Shown: positions 10,143-27,913, counted from the first letter of the stretch. The stretch is 64,000 nt of DNA from Gambelia wislizenii (GCA_030847615.1 JAUMIR010000012.1:2473501-2537500), one strand, 5' to 3'. Program-made: numbers and translations. The notes: a model not told the origin generated them from the letters alone.

Positions 10143-10405
10143 TACAGCATCCCTTATCTAGAATGCTTGAGACCAGAAATGTTTGGGGTTTCAGATTTTT
10201 AAAATTATTTTGGAATACTTATATTTCCATATACAGTCAGCTCTCCATATCCACAGGTTCTGCATCCATGGATTCAACCAACCACAGCTGGAAAATATTC
10301 GGAGGGGGGTTAAAAAGCAAACTTTGATTTTTGCCATTTTATATAAGGGACACCATTTTACTCTGCCATTGTATATAAGGGATGCCATTTTACACTATAA
10401 TGGAA
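10143..10405. mobile_element. Two nested or abutting Tigger-like MITE fragments
   Basis: Positions 10143-10230 begin TACAGCATCCCTTATCTAGA and 'atgcttgagaccagaaatg', the left end of the Tigger-like family at 47668 and 59569. At 10231 a different element starts, TACAGTCAGCTCTCCATATC, with 'attcaaccaaccacagctgg' and the 'tatataagggacaccatttt' block shared with the elements at 14.2-18.9 kb. The first element is cut where the second begins. Confidence 0.65.
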
Positions 10406-10787
10406 AGAAAGAAATGAAATTCTTCTCTGAAGCACAAGCACATATTGGCTGTCATCCCAAGTCAACCTTACACCTCTGTATGGCATATAGGGCTCCTTTC
10501 CCCTCCACCTTACAACAACAACAACCCTTTGAGGTAGGTCCAGGGAGTGGGGAGAGATTGGGGGAGAGAACCAGAGACACAAGGTCACCCAGTGAGTTTT
10601 CATGACTCAGGATAGGGACAGGAATCTGGATCCCCCCAAGCCCCAGGCCAAAAAACAATAACCACATAAATGTGGTGCAGCCCTTGGAAGGGAAGTGAGA
10701 TGAGTTCAACAACAACCCTGTGAGGTAGGGCCAGGCTGAGAAAGAGAAAGGGGGTGGGTGGAGGTGTCCCAAAGTCATCCAAGTCAT
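10406..10787. other. Intergenic, diverged repeat text
   Basis: No gene. Two similar stretches ('acaacaacaaccctttgagg', then 'taggtccaggg', and 'acaacaaccctgtgaggtag') look like diverged tandem copies of a SINE/LINE-type segment. Family not identified. Confidence 0.35.
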
Positions 10788-11226
10788 AGGTTTTCTGTGG
10801 GGGCATTTTCTGGGCTGTGAGGCCATGTTCTAGAAGAGTTTATTCCTGACGTTTTGCCTGCATTTGTGGCTGGCATCTTCAGAGACTGGTGGGGTAGGGT
10901 ATTGTGGGGTTTATATACTGTGAGACCCTGTTGGAGAGGAGATGTAAATTTGTGTATTTGAATGACTAGTTCCTAGGGTGAGAGGATATGCAAGGAGGAT
11001 TAGTGTCTGTTTGGCTAATGGTCCATTATCTGCTGGAAATCTCCCTCTCCCTGGGTGAAGTTCATTTGCATGTGTTGAGTTTTGATTTTGGTGTTTTTCT
11101 TTCTCTGAAGGTGCCAGCCACAGATGCAGGTGAAACATCAGGAATAAACTCTTCTAGAACACGGCCTCACAACCCAGAAAAAAACCCACAGAAAACCTAT
11201 GGATGCCGGCCGTGAAAGCCTTCAAC
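10788..11226 (-). mobile_element. DNA element of the 'ttcacggccggcatcc' family (about 430 bp)
   Basis: The right end reads 'ggatgccggccgtgaaagcc' then TTCAAC. The left arm 'ataggttttctgtggg' with 'ctgggctgtgaggcc' pairs with the right arm ('ggcctcacaacccag', 'cccacagaaaacctat'). Internally 'aggaataaactcttctagaa' mirrors 'tctagaagagtttattcc'. The outermost left terminus is missing or diverged. Related pieces are at 14982-15099 and 25580-25611. I do not assign a superfamily. Confidence 0.6.
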
Positions 11227-11591
11227 TTCTCCTCCAAGTCAGTTTTCATGGCTCATTGTGGGGACCGTGAATCTCCCAAGTCCCAGTCCAACCACTCTAA
11301 CCACTACACCACACAGTCACTGACAACTGGAAAAGCAAAAATGAGTCCAGATGTGGCAACAGCAAACCTGGTGGCAGTGGCGGGGTGGGGGGAGTTCCTG
11401 TCCTTTCAATGAGTCCCATCATGCTTTTTCTCCATTCAGCCACCACTATATCAGCAGGGCACTGAATCCACTCTGAATTTTATTCCAGGCTTCAATACAG
11501 CTATTTAAGGTGCCATACCTATTTGGAACATAGGGCTCCACACCTTGGATAGCTGGAAATAGATTTAGCACCTTCGAAAGATCATTTAAAA

Positions 11592-11948
11592 CAGTGGTTC
11601 TTAACCTGTGGTCCAAAGATCCCCAGGGGCCACGATGTCCTCACAGGGGGTCCTTGAAAACTTGAAGGCTGCTTGGCCCACCTCCTTGCTGCAGTGGGGT
11701 GGCCACATGACAGGAGCCAAGAGAAAGGCTGGCTGGCTGGCTTGGCCTGTGCATTGCCATTCAACCCACTCCAGCCACAAACTTGCAGGAAGCAGGAAAA
11801 AAATCTTCCCTTCCAGGGCCTCTGAGGGAAGGTTTAATGGCTGGTGTAATAGTTGTTGTTGTTGTTTTAAATCTTGAGGTCTTGGGTGTCCACGGCAACA
11901 AAGATAATTAAAGAGGGTCCCTGGTAAAGAAAAGGTTAAGAACTACTG
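11592..11948. mobile_element. hAT-type non-autonomous element
   Basis: Ends are CAGTGGTTCTTAACCTGTGG and GGTTAAGAACTACTG, classic hAT inverted termini. No clear 8-bp duplication is seen because the right side runs directly into a CR1 copy. No transposase frame. Confidence 0.7.
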
Positions 11949-12412
11949 AAGCTGGAAGGTGTCCGGAGGAGGGCGACCAAAATGGTGGGAGGTCTGGAAA
12001 CGATGCCTTATGAGGAGAGACTTAGGGAGCTGGGTATGTTTAGCCTGGAAAAAAGATGGTTAAGAGGCGATATGATAGCCCTGTTTAAGTATTTGAAGGG
12101 ATGTCATACTGAGGATGGAGCAGGCTTGTTTTCTGCTGCTCCAGAGACTGGGACACAGAGCAATGGACTCAAACTCCAGGGAAAAGAGATTCCACCTAAA
12201 CTTTAGGAAACTTCCTGACAGTAAGAGCTGTTTGGAAGTGGGATCCTCTACTATCTGGGGGTGTGGTGGAGTCTCCTTCTTTGGAGGCTTTTAAACAGAG
12301 GCTGGATGGTCATCTGTCAGAAATGCTTTGATTGTGCGTTCCTGCATGGCAGAATGGGGTTGGACTGGATGGCCCTTGGGGTCTCTTCCAATTCTATGAT
12401 TCTATGATTCAC
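11949..12412 (+). repeat. CR1 LINE 3' portion (about 460 bp)
   Basis: Reads as a diverged CR1 ORF2 end, with YEERLRELGMFSLEKRWLRG followed by ALFKYLKG, then the 3' UTR block with 'ggttggactggatggccctt' and terminal ATTCTATG octamers at about 12391-12408. The frame is broken by indels, so the copy is dead. Confidence 0.85.
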
Positions 12413-12689
12413 TGATTTAAAGCCATTTAGCACCTTGGATAGCTGAAAATAAAGATTCAGCACTTTGGAGAGTTCATTTTAAGCCACCCATGTGTTCAGC
12501 ACTTTGGACAGCTCCTTGTGGATAATCATTGCTGGTTGCGTTCAGCACCATGGAGAGGCCCTTTGAAGCCTTCCATAGGTTTGGCACATTGGCTTCCTCT
12601 TTGGGGTTCTTTCTAGAGTAAGTTCATCATTTTGGAGAGCTGCTTTAAAGTCTGCATTAAAACCTAGAGCAGATCCGCCGCACCTAACT
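12413..12689. other. Intergenic, weak internal repeats
   Basis: No gene. The phrase 'agcacctt/agcactttgga(g/c)ag' recurs several times here and at 11570 (for example 12428, 12459, 12497), suggesting a degenerate tandem array of about 35-60 bp units. Not classified. Confidence 0.35.
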
Positions 12690-12822
12690 TTTATTTTATT
12701 TATTTATATCCCGCTCTTCAGCCACAAGGCTATCAGCGCAGCTTACAATTATTTTAAGTAATAGCAATTTACACATCTACACTGTATTAAGCCATTTCCA
12801 ATGTGTGTTAGCTAATGTGCAA
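12690..12822 (-). repeat. SINE tail, minus strand
   Basis: Reverse complement of the 3' half of the SINE at 5120-5352: 'ccgctcttcagccacaaggc', 'acacatctacactg', 'ccaatgtgtgttagct'. Confidence 0.65.
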
Positions 12823-12831
12823 GCCCTTGGT

Positions 12832-12957
12832 GAATCATAGAATCAAAGAGTTGGAAGAGACCCCCCAAGGGCCATCTAGTCCAACCCCATGCCATACAGG
12901 AATACCCAATCAAAGCATTCCTGACAAATGGCCATCCAATCCAGCCTCTAGTCCTCA
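12832..12957 (-). repeat. CR1 LINE 3' end, minus strand
   Basis: Begins 'gaatcatagaat' (the reversed octamer end) and runs through 'gccatctagtccaacccc' and 'tggccatccaatccagcct'. Confidence 0.8.
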
Positions 12958-13106
12958 ACAATTTAAGCACCATGAAGAGGAAGAGAGATCCCATCAATGA
13001 AAAGCAACGCCTTACTAACCGCTGCAACACAGGAGCAGAACGCAATGAGGATGTCCATTGTCCTGGCATTTTGGTAAGATACTTTTTGCTGTGTCTGATA
13101 ATCTTC

Positions 13107-13107
<1 letters not shown>

Positions 13108-13149
<42 letters not shown>

Positions 13150-13210
13150 TTTATTTATATCCCGCCCCTCTGCGAGCAATCGGGGTGGCTTACAACAATA
13201 AAAAATACAC
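13108..13210 (-). repeat. (AAT)n microsatellite and LINE 3' tail
   Basis: About 12 AAT units at 13111-13147 are followed by 'tttatatcccgcccctctgc', the reversed 3' end of an L2/CR1-group LINE. The microsatellite is probably its expanded tail. Two near-identical AT-rich strings ('aatatataatacagtttatt', about 13278 and 13320) follow and form a short tandem duplication. Confidence 0.65.
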
Positions 13211-13339
13211 AGTATAAAACAGCTCAAAATCCCTTCCCCCCCTTAAAACATTATTAAATTAATACAAATTAAAATCAATATATAATACAGTTTATTAAAA
13301 ACCTTAATTCTTAATTCTTCAATATATAATACAGTTTAT

Positions 13340-14210
13340 TAAAAACCTTAATTAATTCTATGATTCAATGTTATTTTTTGAAATGAAGAAATTTAAGCTT
13401 CTAGTCCTCATGTACATGCAGAAAATTTGGATAAATATAATGGGAAAACTTATTATGGGAAGCAAAAAAAAAAAACACCACAGGGTTTTTAAATGATTGG
13501 CTTCACTGAATGCCGCCATGGTTCTGGATTGGATCTTCTGATGAAAAACAAAAGGACGCTGCCTTTGCTGCACTTCCATCCCCTTCTCGAGGATTAATTG
13601 AGCATCTACCTGTCTAGCTTCTTGCTTTTGATCCAAAGATGAGTCATTCATTAACAACAAGGACAGACAGGCGGTGGTGCGTACCGTCTTCGGATCCAAT
13701 TGTTCCAAACAAGGGCAAGAGTTCATCCACCAACAAATAGCTTTCTTTTTCCTTTCTTCTTCTTCTATTTTTTAATGCTCTAAGAATTAGGATTGATACA
13801 GCTCACTTTCCCTGGGAGGAAAGCTTTGATTTATTCCTGTTACACAAGGTAGCAGCAGGTATTTTAAAAAGGGGGAAAAATAGGTCAGGGAGGAATGAGA
13901 AGAAAAAAAGGAATGTTTTCAACCTTGGCCAAGAGAAATCAAAGAGTTCATTTTAGGTTGTTCGTGCAGAACTTGTGGAGAGGGAGCTGATTCTGCATTA
14001 GGTTTAGCTCCCTGCAGGTAACTTTTTTTCTCTCCCTTTTTTGAGGTTTTTCCCATCAAGAGAAAAAGTCAAATCTATTCCAAGTTTTCCTTACAGGTGT
14101 TAGGTTGGAAAATGAGTTTAATGTGAGGTTGCTTAAGGGAGGTAAATCCACCCGTTCTGCACAATCCAAGAAGATCGGATAAGACACTTTGACAAATGGT
14201 GGATTTTAGT
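13340..14210. other. Intergenic, repeat-free stretch
   Basis: No recognised repeat or gene. It contains homeodomain-like 'gaggattaattgagc' near 13588 and purine-rich text. It could be a second conserved non-coding region, but nothing in the sequence proves it. Confidence 0.35.
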
Positions 14211-14242
14211 TTACAAATGGTGGATTTAGGTGGATTTTAATT

Positions 14243-14667
14243 TGATAATCCAAAAAGCAAACCTTGATTTTGCCATCTTATTATATAAGGGAAACCATTT
14301 GGCTATGCCATTGCATATAATGGGACTTGAGTATCCACAGATTTAAGTATTCATGCCTTGAAAATATTCTTTAAAAATTAATAATCCAAAAAGCTAACCT
14401 TGATTTTGCCATCTTATATAAGGGACACCATTTTGCTATGCCATTGCATAGAATGGGACTTGAGTATTCATGGATTTCGGTATCCATGGTTTGAAAATAT
14501 TCTTTAAAAAATAATAATCCAAAACGCAAATCTTGATTTTGCCATCTTATATAAGGGACACCATTTGGCTATGCCATTGCATATCATGGGACTTGAATAT
14601 TCACGGATTTTGCTATCCACGGGGGTCCTGGAACCAAACCCCAGCAAATATGAAGGGACAACTGTAA
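14243..14667. mobile_element. Tigger-like MITE with internal tandem triplication
   Basis: The right end is 'gggggtcctggaaccaaacc' then 'gaagggacaactgta', identical in kind to the elements at 16763-18893. Inside, a unit of about 133-136 bp ('ataatccaaaa(a/c)gc', 'tatataagg(g)a', 'tgccattgcata', 'tgggacttga') occurs three times, starting at 14245, 14381 and 14514. The left terminus is missing. Confidence 0.75.
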
Positions 14668-14926
14668 GTTTTATTTGTATATACCAAGTTTTACACATGC
14701 TGTGGTTACATTATAAATATGTTATTGATTCTGCTGCTTCTATATGTTTTGTATCACTCGTCTATCACCGAAATAAATTGCTTTCATTTCATTTCGCCAA
14801 TAGATGCTAAATCTATTGGCTTGTTGGTTGGTTTGTTTTGGGAGTGGTGATTTATTTGCATAAATTCCAATATATCATTGCAGCCACTTTGTTGGGTTTT
14901 TCTTATATTCAGTTTGTGAGATGGCT

Positions 14927-14951
14927 ATTATTATTATTATTATTATTATTG
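14927..14951. repeat. (TTA)n microsatellite
   Basis: About eight TTA units immediately upstream of a MITE insertion. Confidence 0.8.
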
Positions 14952-14981
14952 AAAGTACTGGAGCTATTCAATATTCTATTG

Positions 14982-15099
14982 TGAAGTCGAAGGCTTTCAC
15001 GGCCGACATCCATAGGTTTTCCTTGGGCTTTTTCCAGGCTGTGAGGAAAACTATTCCAGAACAAGGCCTCACAGCCCGGAAAAAGCCCAAGGAAAATCT
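14982..15099. mobile_element. Short fold-back MITE with 12-bp flanking direct repeat
   Basis: Starts 'tgaagtcgaaggctttcacg' and contains inverted arms ('ttttccttgggctttttcc' against 'ggaaaaagcccaaggaaaa'). AATATTCTATTG is directly repeated at 14970-14981 and 15100-15111. The left terminus is full-length but the right one lacks the matching 'cgtgaaagccttc' end, so the element is asymmetric. Confidence 0.65.
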
Positions 15100-15309
15100 A
15101 ATATTCTATTGCTGATCAAAAATAATATAGATGTTTTTGTACATCTGTATTTAATAAAAGTATCAAAATGTTGAAAATAATAACAGTAATAGCAAAATAA
15201 TAATACTGTGGTCTTTCTCACTAAATTGGGATTCTGAGAGTTGTAGTCCCCCCAAGAACAAACCAAACTATTGTTGGAGAAAATTTTGGCTGTGGTTTAA
15301 TGAGACAAC

Positions 15310-15700
15310 CCCAGCAATAACTTAAGGGATATCTTTAAATAAATATTTATTTTTATTATTATTATTGTATTTTTGCATTATTTTTGTATTATTATTTTTA
15401 TTATTGTTTTCTTTTCCAAATGTATGTATAATTGTAATGTGTAACTTCTAATTTTAGTATAAAGGTGTAAATATAATGTGCATTGGAAAAGGAAAAAAAG
15501 AGAGTGATTATAGTGTGTTTAGATTAAGAGGAAAAATGTATTAGCGTTAGGATAGATAGTTTTATTTTTGTATTATTTATTTATTTAATTAATTATTTAT
15601 ATTGCAATATTTATTTATTTAAATAAAGTAAAAATAAATAAATAAAACGGTTTTTGTAATTAGTAAGAAAAGAGGAAAATAATTTTTTTGCATTATTATT
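15310..15700. other. AT-rich low-complexity region
   Basis: Runs of (ATT)n, (TTTA)n and (AAATA)n at 15340-15400 and 15560-15650, with no gene. It ends where the CpG-rich B9D1 promoter region begins. Confidence 0.6.
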
Positions 15701-16031
15701 ACGGCGTTTTGCGGCCGGGTGTATTTTTCACTAGAATGGTTTTATTTCAATAAAAAATTCCTAATCCCAAAACCAATTTTCCTAGGCTGTCTTGAGTATT
15801 CGACCGGCGCTAGGACCGCGCGGCCTCCAACTCCCGCTTCCCCTGCGCTCCTTCCCTGCCTCCCTATTATACTGAAACCATCTTTACGCCCCGCCCCTTC
15901 GCGTTTTGAAAGCGATGGGCTTTCCCTGAGGAAGATTGTCCCAAACGACGCACGGTCGCCGGCCGTCGCTAAGGAGAGCGAAGACCGCGGCCCTTAGCAA
16001 CCGGCCTTCGTTCCGCGCCTGGGAAGCTTCC

Positions 16032-23319
<7,288 letters not shown>

Positions 23320-24450
23320 GCCAGAGGGTCTCCGTCTGCTTTGGAAGCTGATCTGGCAGCCCTGTATCCACCCCTGCAAACACAGGTATTGCTCCAAACG
23401 CAAACTCAGGGTGACTATTTGTTGTCATGGAACCACACAAAGATGTGCTTAGGATTAATCCAGGTGTTCAGCTCCAGAGCTGCTGCACCACAACAGCATT
23501 GGCTGGCTAGATGATTCTGCACAAGCAAAGCTGGCAACTTCCTGGACTAAATACAAAGTATGGGTGATGGTGAGGGAAGGGGCTTATTTTGGACCAGGTT
23601 TTCGCAGGCGGGCAGGCGGGCGGGGATGAGGAATATTTCCTGCAGGTAGAAAATGGGGAAATGGTTTTGCACAGCCCTGTCCATGTTGCATGAGCTTCCT
23701 TCTAACTTCTCGGCATTTTTTTTTTAAACCTGAAAAACTGAAAAAAAAAAACAGCACACCTGAAATTTGATGTATCATCCTGTCCCTGTACTGGGACAAG
23801 AATCACACAGTCCTCCAAGTGTTATTTGGCGGCAGCTCCCAGCAGCCCTAGTTAACAGAGCCCATGTTGAGACATGCTGGGAGTTGCAGTCCAATAACAT
23901 TGGGAGGGCTGCAGGATTCCCACCCTGGTTCCATGGTCACTCAGCTGGGCTTCAGTCTGTTTCACAGCCATCCCTTGAGGAGAGCTTAGAATGTTATTAT
24001 CCCATTATTACAATTAGGCTAAACCTCACGATGGAAGCGGGATGTACAGAATCTGCCTCTTTGAGTCCATTTACAGCTAAGTGAGGCCGTGGCAAGCGCT
24101 GGTGCTTCCAAACTAGGAAGCACATGGCAGTCTCCCGATGGCAACTTATGCGTGTGTCAATGTGGCTTACACGTGTGGGTGTCTCTTTTGGAACAGAAGG
24201 CTATCCGTTTGCTCTTTGGCACATGACATTTTGAAGAAAACCACCCTTAATACAGCAAACTTCGGCTTTTGAATTGCTCCGAGAAGTATTTCCTACCCTA
24301 AAACTGGTGCTTTCCAAACTTCTGCTGAATTATGCAGTCACCTTTGTGAAGTTCACAAAATTTTGTGCATATTTAAAAGCTTTTTAAAAGCTTTTTTGTT
24401 TTACGGTTTTATACAAATGTGTGCAATAAAGGAGACTGGGGAGATACTGG
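23320..24450 (+). other. B9D1: B9D1 probable 3' UTR, containing a hAT-like palindrome
   Basis: About 1.1 kb from the stop to an AATAAA at 24425-24430. Positions about 23815-23930 hold a palindromic element ('agctcccagcagccctag' against 'tgctgggagttgcagtcc'). The end is inferred from the signal only. Confidence 0.5.
24425..24430 (+). promoter_or_regulatory. B9D1: Candidate B9D1 polyadenylation signal
   Basis: AATAAA followed by G-rich and GT-containing sequence. It is the first canonical signal after the B9D1 stop codon that I see. Confidence 0.5.
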
Positions 24451-25045
24451 TACATGATTTTAAGTGTGTAATGTACAGAAAGGGTGAGCTCTGACCACAG
24501 AATCATTTGGGGTGGGGGGCAAAGACATACAGTTAATACCTGGTGGTTTTGTGGAAACTTGCCAATGAGAGAAAGAGGAATGAGCAAGTGTCTTTATCCT
24601 TGGAGAGTTAATGCAATACTGGGAGTTAACAATTATATATAATTTTATAATTTTTATAGAAACCATTAATTTATTTCAATTACAAATATGCCCACTTCTT
24701 GTGCTAATATATAATTTGCTGTATCCAAAGTATATAATATTTTACACAACCAAAATACCTATAGTCATCCTTGGAGAGAGAGGCAGGTCAGCTCAAACAA
24801 GAGGGACAGTTACAGGGGGAGGTCCATGTTCATGGATAATCCAAACAAAAAGAGAAGTTTGTAGTAGTATCATAAGAGATGGCCATGATAGTCTGGGTTA
24901 GCCAGAAAAGAAACCAGCTTTGTTGCACTTCCGAGGCAACCTGCTTTAGTTTGGCATGACCTTCCATGGCATCCCAATCAGCTTCCTCAGATGCACCAAG
25001 CAATGCCAGTAGGGGGAACCAGAGCCCTGGGAAAAAAAATAGAGT
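24451..25045. other. Intergenic, no gene seen
   Basis: Unclassified AT-rich sequence between B9D1 and the repeat mosaic. No recognised repeat. Confidence 0.4.
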
Positions 25046-25682
25046 GCTGTGTCTTGTGTGCCTTCAAGGCATTTCAGACTTATAGCGGCCCTAAGGTGAA
25101 CTATCACGGGGGATTTCTCGGCTCACCCGGGGGTTTCCATGGCCATTTCCATGTCGTTTCTCTTCAAGACTTGTTTGGCGTGAGTTCTCAAATAAGGCTG
25201 CAGCAGAGTACTGTTTTTGGGAGGCGATGGTCCTCCATCCTAGAAACGTGCCCTGCCCAGCGCAGCTGCGTTCTCAATATCATGGCTTCAATGCTGGTGA
25301 TCCCTGCTTGCTCAAGGACAGCAACATCTGCAGCACTATCCATGAGCTAATCCAACACAGGAAGTATAGTTAGTGTTGTTTGCTACAGATGCAACCCTCC
25401 TCCTAAAGGATAGTAATACTGGTGAAGGGGCCTGAATACTCTAAAGGCACAAGATCCTGTCTGATCTTGGAAGCTAAGCAGGGTCAGGCCTGGTTAATCT
25501 TTGGATGGGAGACCACCAACAAATACCCAGATGCTGTAGGCTGTACTTCAGAGGAAGGAACTGGCAAAGCCACCTCTATCTGAAGTCGAAGGCTTTCACG
25601 GCCGGCATCCATAAATATAAATATAAATATAAATAAATAAATATAAATAAATAAATGTATAAAAATAAATAAATAAATAAAT
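25046..25682. repeat. Mosaic of four truncated repeats
   Basis: In order: a minus-strand SINE tail (25050-25145, 'tgtgtgccttcaaggcattt'); a minus-strand LINE ORF fragment (25146-25320, matching 5000-5105); a plus-strand 5S rRNA-derived SINE (25446-25578); the 32-bp terminus of the 'gaagtcgaaggctttcac' DNA element (25580-25611); and an (AAATA/AAAT)n run (25612-25682). Each piece stops abruptly at the next. Confidence 0.7.
25446..25578 (+). repeat. 5S rRNA-derived SINE
   Basis: Follows 5S rRNA closely: 'ctgatcttggaagctaagca', then 'gggtcaggcctggttaat', 'tggatgggagaccacc' and 'atgctgtaggct'. These cover the A box/IE/C box promoter region of 5S. The downstream 'aactggcaaagccacctct' is SINE body. 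Mutations and the joined tail exclude a functional 5S gene. Confidence 0.85.
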
Positions 25683-26456
25683 TTAATTGCAAAGTGCAAA
25701 TTGTGGGATACAATGAAATGAACAAATAAATCCAACTGCAAAGCACAAATTTGAAAAAGCCGCCAACCCTGATACTGCTGGGGGGGGAAAAAAATTAAAT
25801 GACAGGATTTGGCACATTTGTAGCCTGTCTGACATTTCATTTTCAAACCCAAGTCCCCAAAGGAGAAGTTTCTCTGGATTCTTCACTGTAACCAAGTGCA
25901 AAGGGTCATCTTTTAAGGGACTGGGACGCTTGCCCGGATTTTTCTCTCCACTAACCAGATCCCAATTGTCCTTGACGCCACATAACTTCCTCTTCACATA
26001 TCTGGTTGCAGCTTATCGTGTTGACCTTTTCAGGAAACCCCAGCTAGCCCCGGCTGGGCAGCAGGCCAAGAAAACAACGATGCAATGGAGAATCGCCACA
26101 GATTTTTAACACGTAAAGTGCATAATATCAAGGTTATTTCTCAGTCCCTCAGAACAGCAAGCCTGCGAAGCAACTATATTCTGCATAATGAGGAACTGTC
26201 CCAAATTCAGGGTCAGACCAAAAATTCTAAATATTACAGTTGTTCTCCAAACCGAACACCTCGATTCAGCACTGAGGAGATAAATCTCTATATCAACATA
26301 ATTTTTTAAAAAGCAGACAATTTGGGAATAGGAAAAAAAAGTGGAAACCAGATGCATTTGCCGGGATAAGGCAATCAGTTGAGTATTGTTATCTTTAATG
26401 TCAAATGGGTCCTGCAAAAAGGAAGGCAGATATCCTTCTTTCATTTAAAAAAATGT
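25683..26456. other. Intergenic, no gene seen
   Basis: No repeat family recognised beyond short A/T runs. Confidence 0.4.
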
Positions 26457-26655
26457 TTTGTGTGCTTTTATGTCAATTCTGATTTCTGGCAACTCTAAGG
26501 TGAACCTTTCGCAGTGTTGTCTTGGCCAGATTTCTTCAGAGGGGGTTTGTCATGGCCATCTTCTGAGACTGGGTGACTTGCCCAAGGTCACTCCAATGGT
26601 GTTCTGTGGTCAAGTGGGTTTTTCTTAATACACTCTGACACTCCTCTCAGTGAAT
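26457..26655 (-). repeat. Sauria-type SINE, diverged
   Basis: Minus-strand copy: the 3' tail is at 26457 ('tgtgtgcttttatgtcaatt') and the body holds 'tgacttgcccaaggtcactc'. The tRNA-like head is degraded. Confidence 0.65.
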
Positions 26656-26669
26656 TACAATGCCAGGAT

Positions 26670-26892
26670 GGTGTCACTTTGAGCACTGGACTACAGCTCT
26701 GGAGACCAGGGTTCGAATCCCTGCTCAGCCAAGGAAACACACTGGGTGACTTTGGGCAAGCCCCACTCTCTCAGCCTCAGAGGAAGGCCATGGAAAAACC
26801 CCTCTGAAGAAATCTTGCCAAGAAAACCCCGTGATAGATTCGCTTTAGAATCACCATAAGTCAGAAACAATTTGAAAGTGCACAACAACAAA
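26670..26892 (+). repeat. Sauria-type (tRNA-derived) SINE, nearly full length
   Basis: The tRNA-like head has a B box (GGGTTCGAATCCC at 26709-26721). The body is 'gggtgactttgggcaagccc' and 'tctcagcctcagaggaaggc', then the BovB-like 3' end 'caccataagtcagaaacaat' and an ACAACAACAAA tail. This pairing of a tRNA head and an RTE/BovB tail is the hallmark of squamate SINEs. Confidence 0.85.
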
Positions 26893-27110
26893 ATTGCCCT
26901 CGCAACTCACTTCTTTTGTTTGTTGCAGAGGTCAGAATTCATGGGTTTTCTTGGCAAGATTTTTTTTTCAGGGGAGGTTCGCCATTGCCTCCCTGTAAGG
27001 CTTAGAGTGTGTGAACCCTCCCTAAACTGCAAATCCCAGGATTCCAAAGGAAGTTGCCACAACAGTTAAGGTGGGATCGTAACGCTACAACTGTGTAGTG
27101 TGAAAGGACT
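26893..27110. repeat. SINE scrap and half palindromic MITE
   Basis: 26935-27000 repeats the 'tgggttttcttggcaagatt' SINE segment. 27010-27106 is the right half of the palindromic MITE family ('ctgcaaatcccaggattcca', 'gctacaactgtgtagtgtga'). Confidence 0.6.
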
Positions 27111-27700
27111 CGGAGATTCAGGTGTTGCCAGCCCCGGAGCAGCTCACTGGCAATCAAGAGGAATTGAAAGAAAAGGCAGAATTGTCATCACAAAGAAAGA
27201 TTAAGAGAACCAGACAGATCACAAGGGTGCATGCATAAATAACATATTTTTTTAAAAAAAACAGTTATCTTGACAACTAGAAGGAAATGTTCAGTATGAG
27301 AACAGGAAGAGTCAGAACCTGCCATGCTGGTATGTCAGGCTTAGGAACAGATGGCTGGCTCATCAGTTAATTACAGGAACAAACAAACCTGATGCAAAAT
27401 TAATTACCAAGGGACTGACAGCAACGTGTTCTCCCAGGGACTGAAGAGACTGCCATGACACCACCGCTCAACAGCTTTCTCTCTCTGGTGAATGTTTCAT
27501 ATGTATGTTGGATAGTGCACCAAGGCCCAGATTCGAATCTCTGCTCTGCCCCAAAGCTCAGTAGGTGGTCTCCAGCAAATTGTTTTTTTCTTAGCCCTCA
27601 CTCTATGCTGCAGAATTGCTGAGAAACAGGATTATCGTCCATACAGTATTTCATCCATCTTTTATTAGGGCAATTCAAAAAGGCATAAAAACAGGATTAT
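27111..27700. other. Intergenic, no gene seen
   Basis: Unclassified. A short tRNA-SINE-like head ('gcccagattcgaatctctgc') is at about 27526-27545. Confidence 0.4.
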
Positions 27701-27702
27701 GT

Positions 27703-27913
27703 AGGACACAAGTATCCACTGATTCAATTATCTATGGGACACAAAACAGCACACCTACTATAGTCTTCCTAGAAGATGTGCCCTCTCTAGCCATTTCCTA
27801 GGTCCTCTAAGGCAACTCTATGGTATTTTAAACCAATTATTTTCAATGGTGTTTTCAGTATTCAGGCCAACCCCCCAGAACCAATCCCCAGCGGCTACAG
27901 GGGTCCTACTGTA
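27703..27913. mobile_element. TA-type MITE, 9320 family
   Basis: Left 'acacaagtatccactgattc', right 'ctacaggggtcctactgtaa'. It shares the central 'ggtcctctaaggcaactcta' with the 9320 and 18060 copies. The left terminus is diverged. Confidence 0.65.

Noticed and set aside
11982..12206. Protein-coding gene encoding YEERLRELGMFSLEKRW
   Set aside because: It is the decayed ORF2 end of a CR1 LINE, followed by its 3' UTR and octamer repeats. Similar readings recur at 56940 and 62670.
13081..13217. ORF with poly-Asn from the AAT run
   Set aside because: It arises from the microsatellite and a LINE tail and has no flanking coding signal.
15936..16031. In-frame upstream ATG extending B9D1 by 32 residues
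   Set aside because: The upstream residues do not resemble B9D1, while the family starts at MAA/MATASPS. The stretch is CpG-rich 5' UTR.
25446..25543. Functional 5S rRNA gene
   Set aside because: Several substitutions relative to 5S rRNA, no terminator, and fusion to a SINE body.
26700..26770. True tRNA gene
   Set aside because: A B-box-like GGGTTCGAATCCC is present, but there is no foldable acceptor stem or anticodon arm, and the segment continues into a SINE body and ACA tail.
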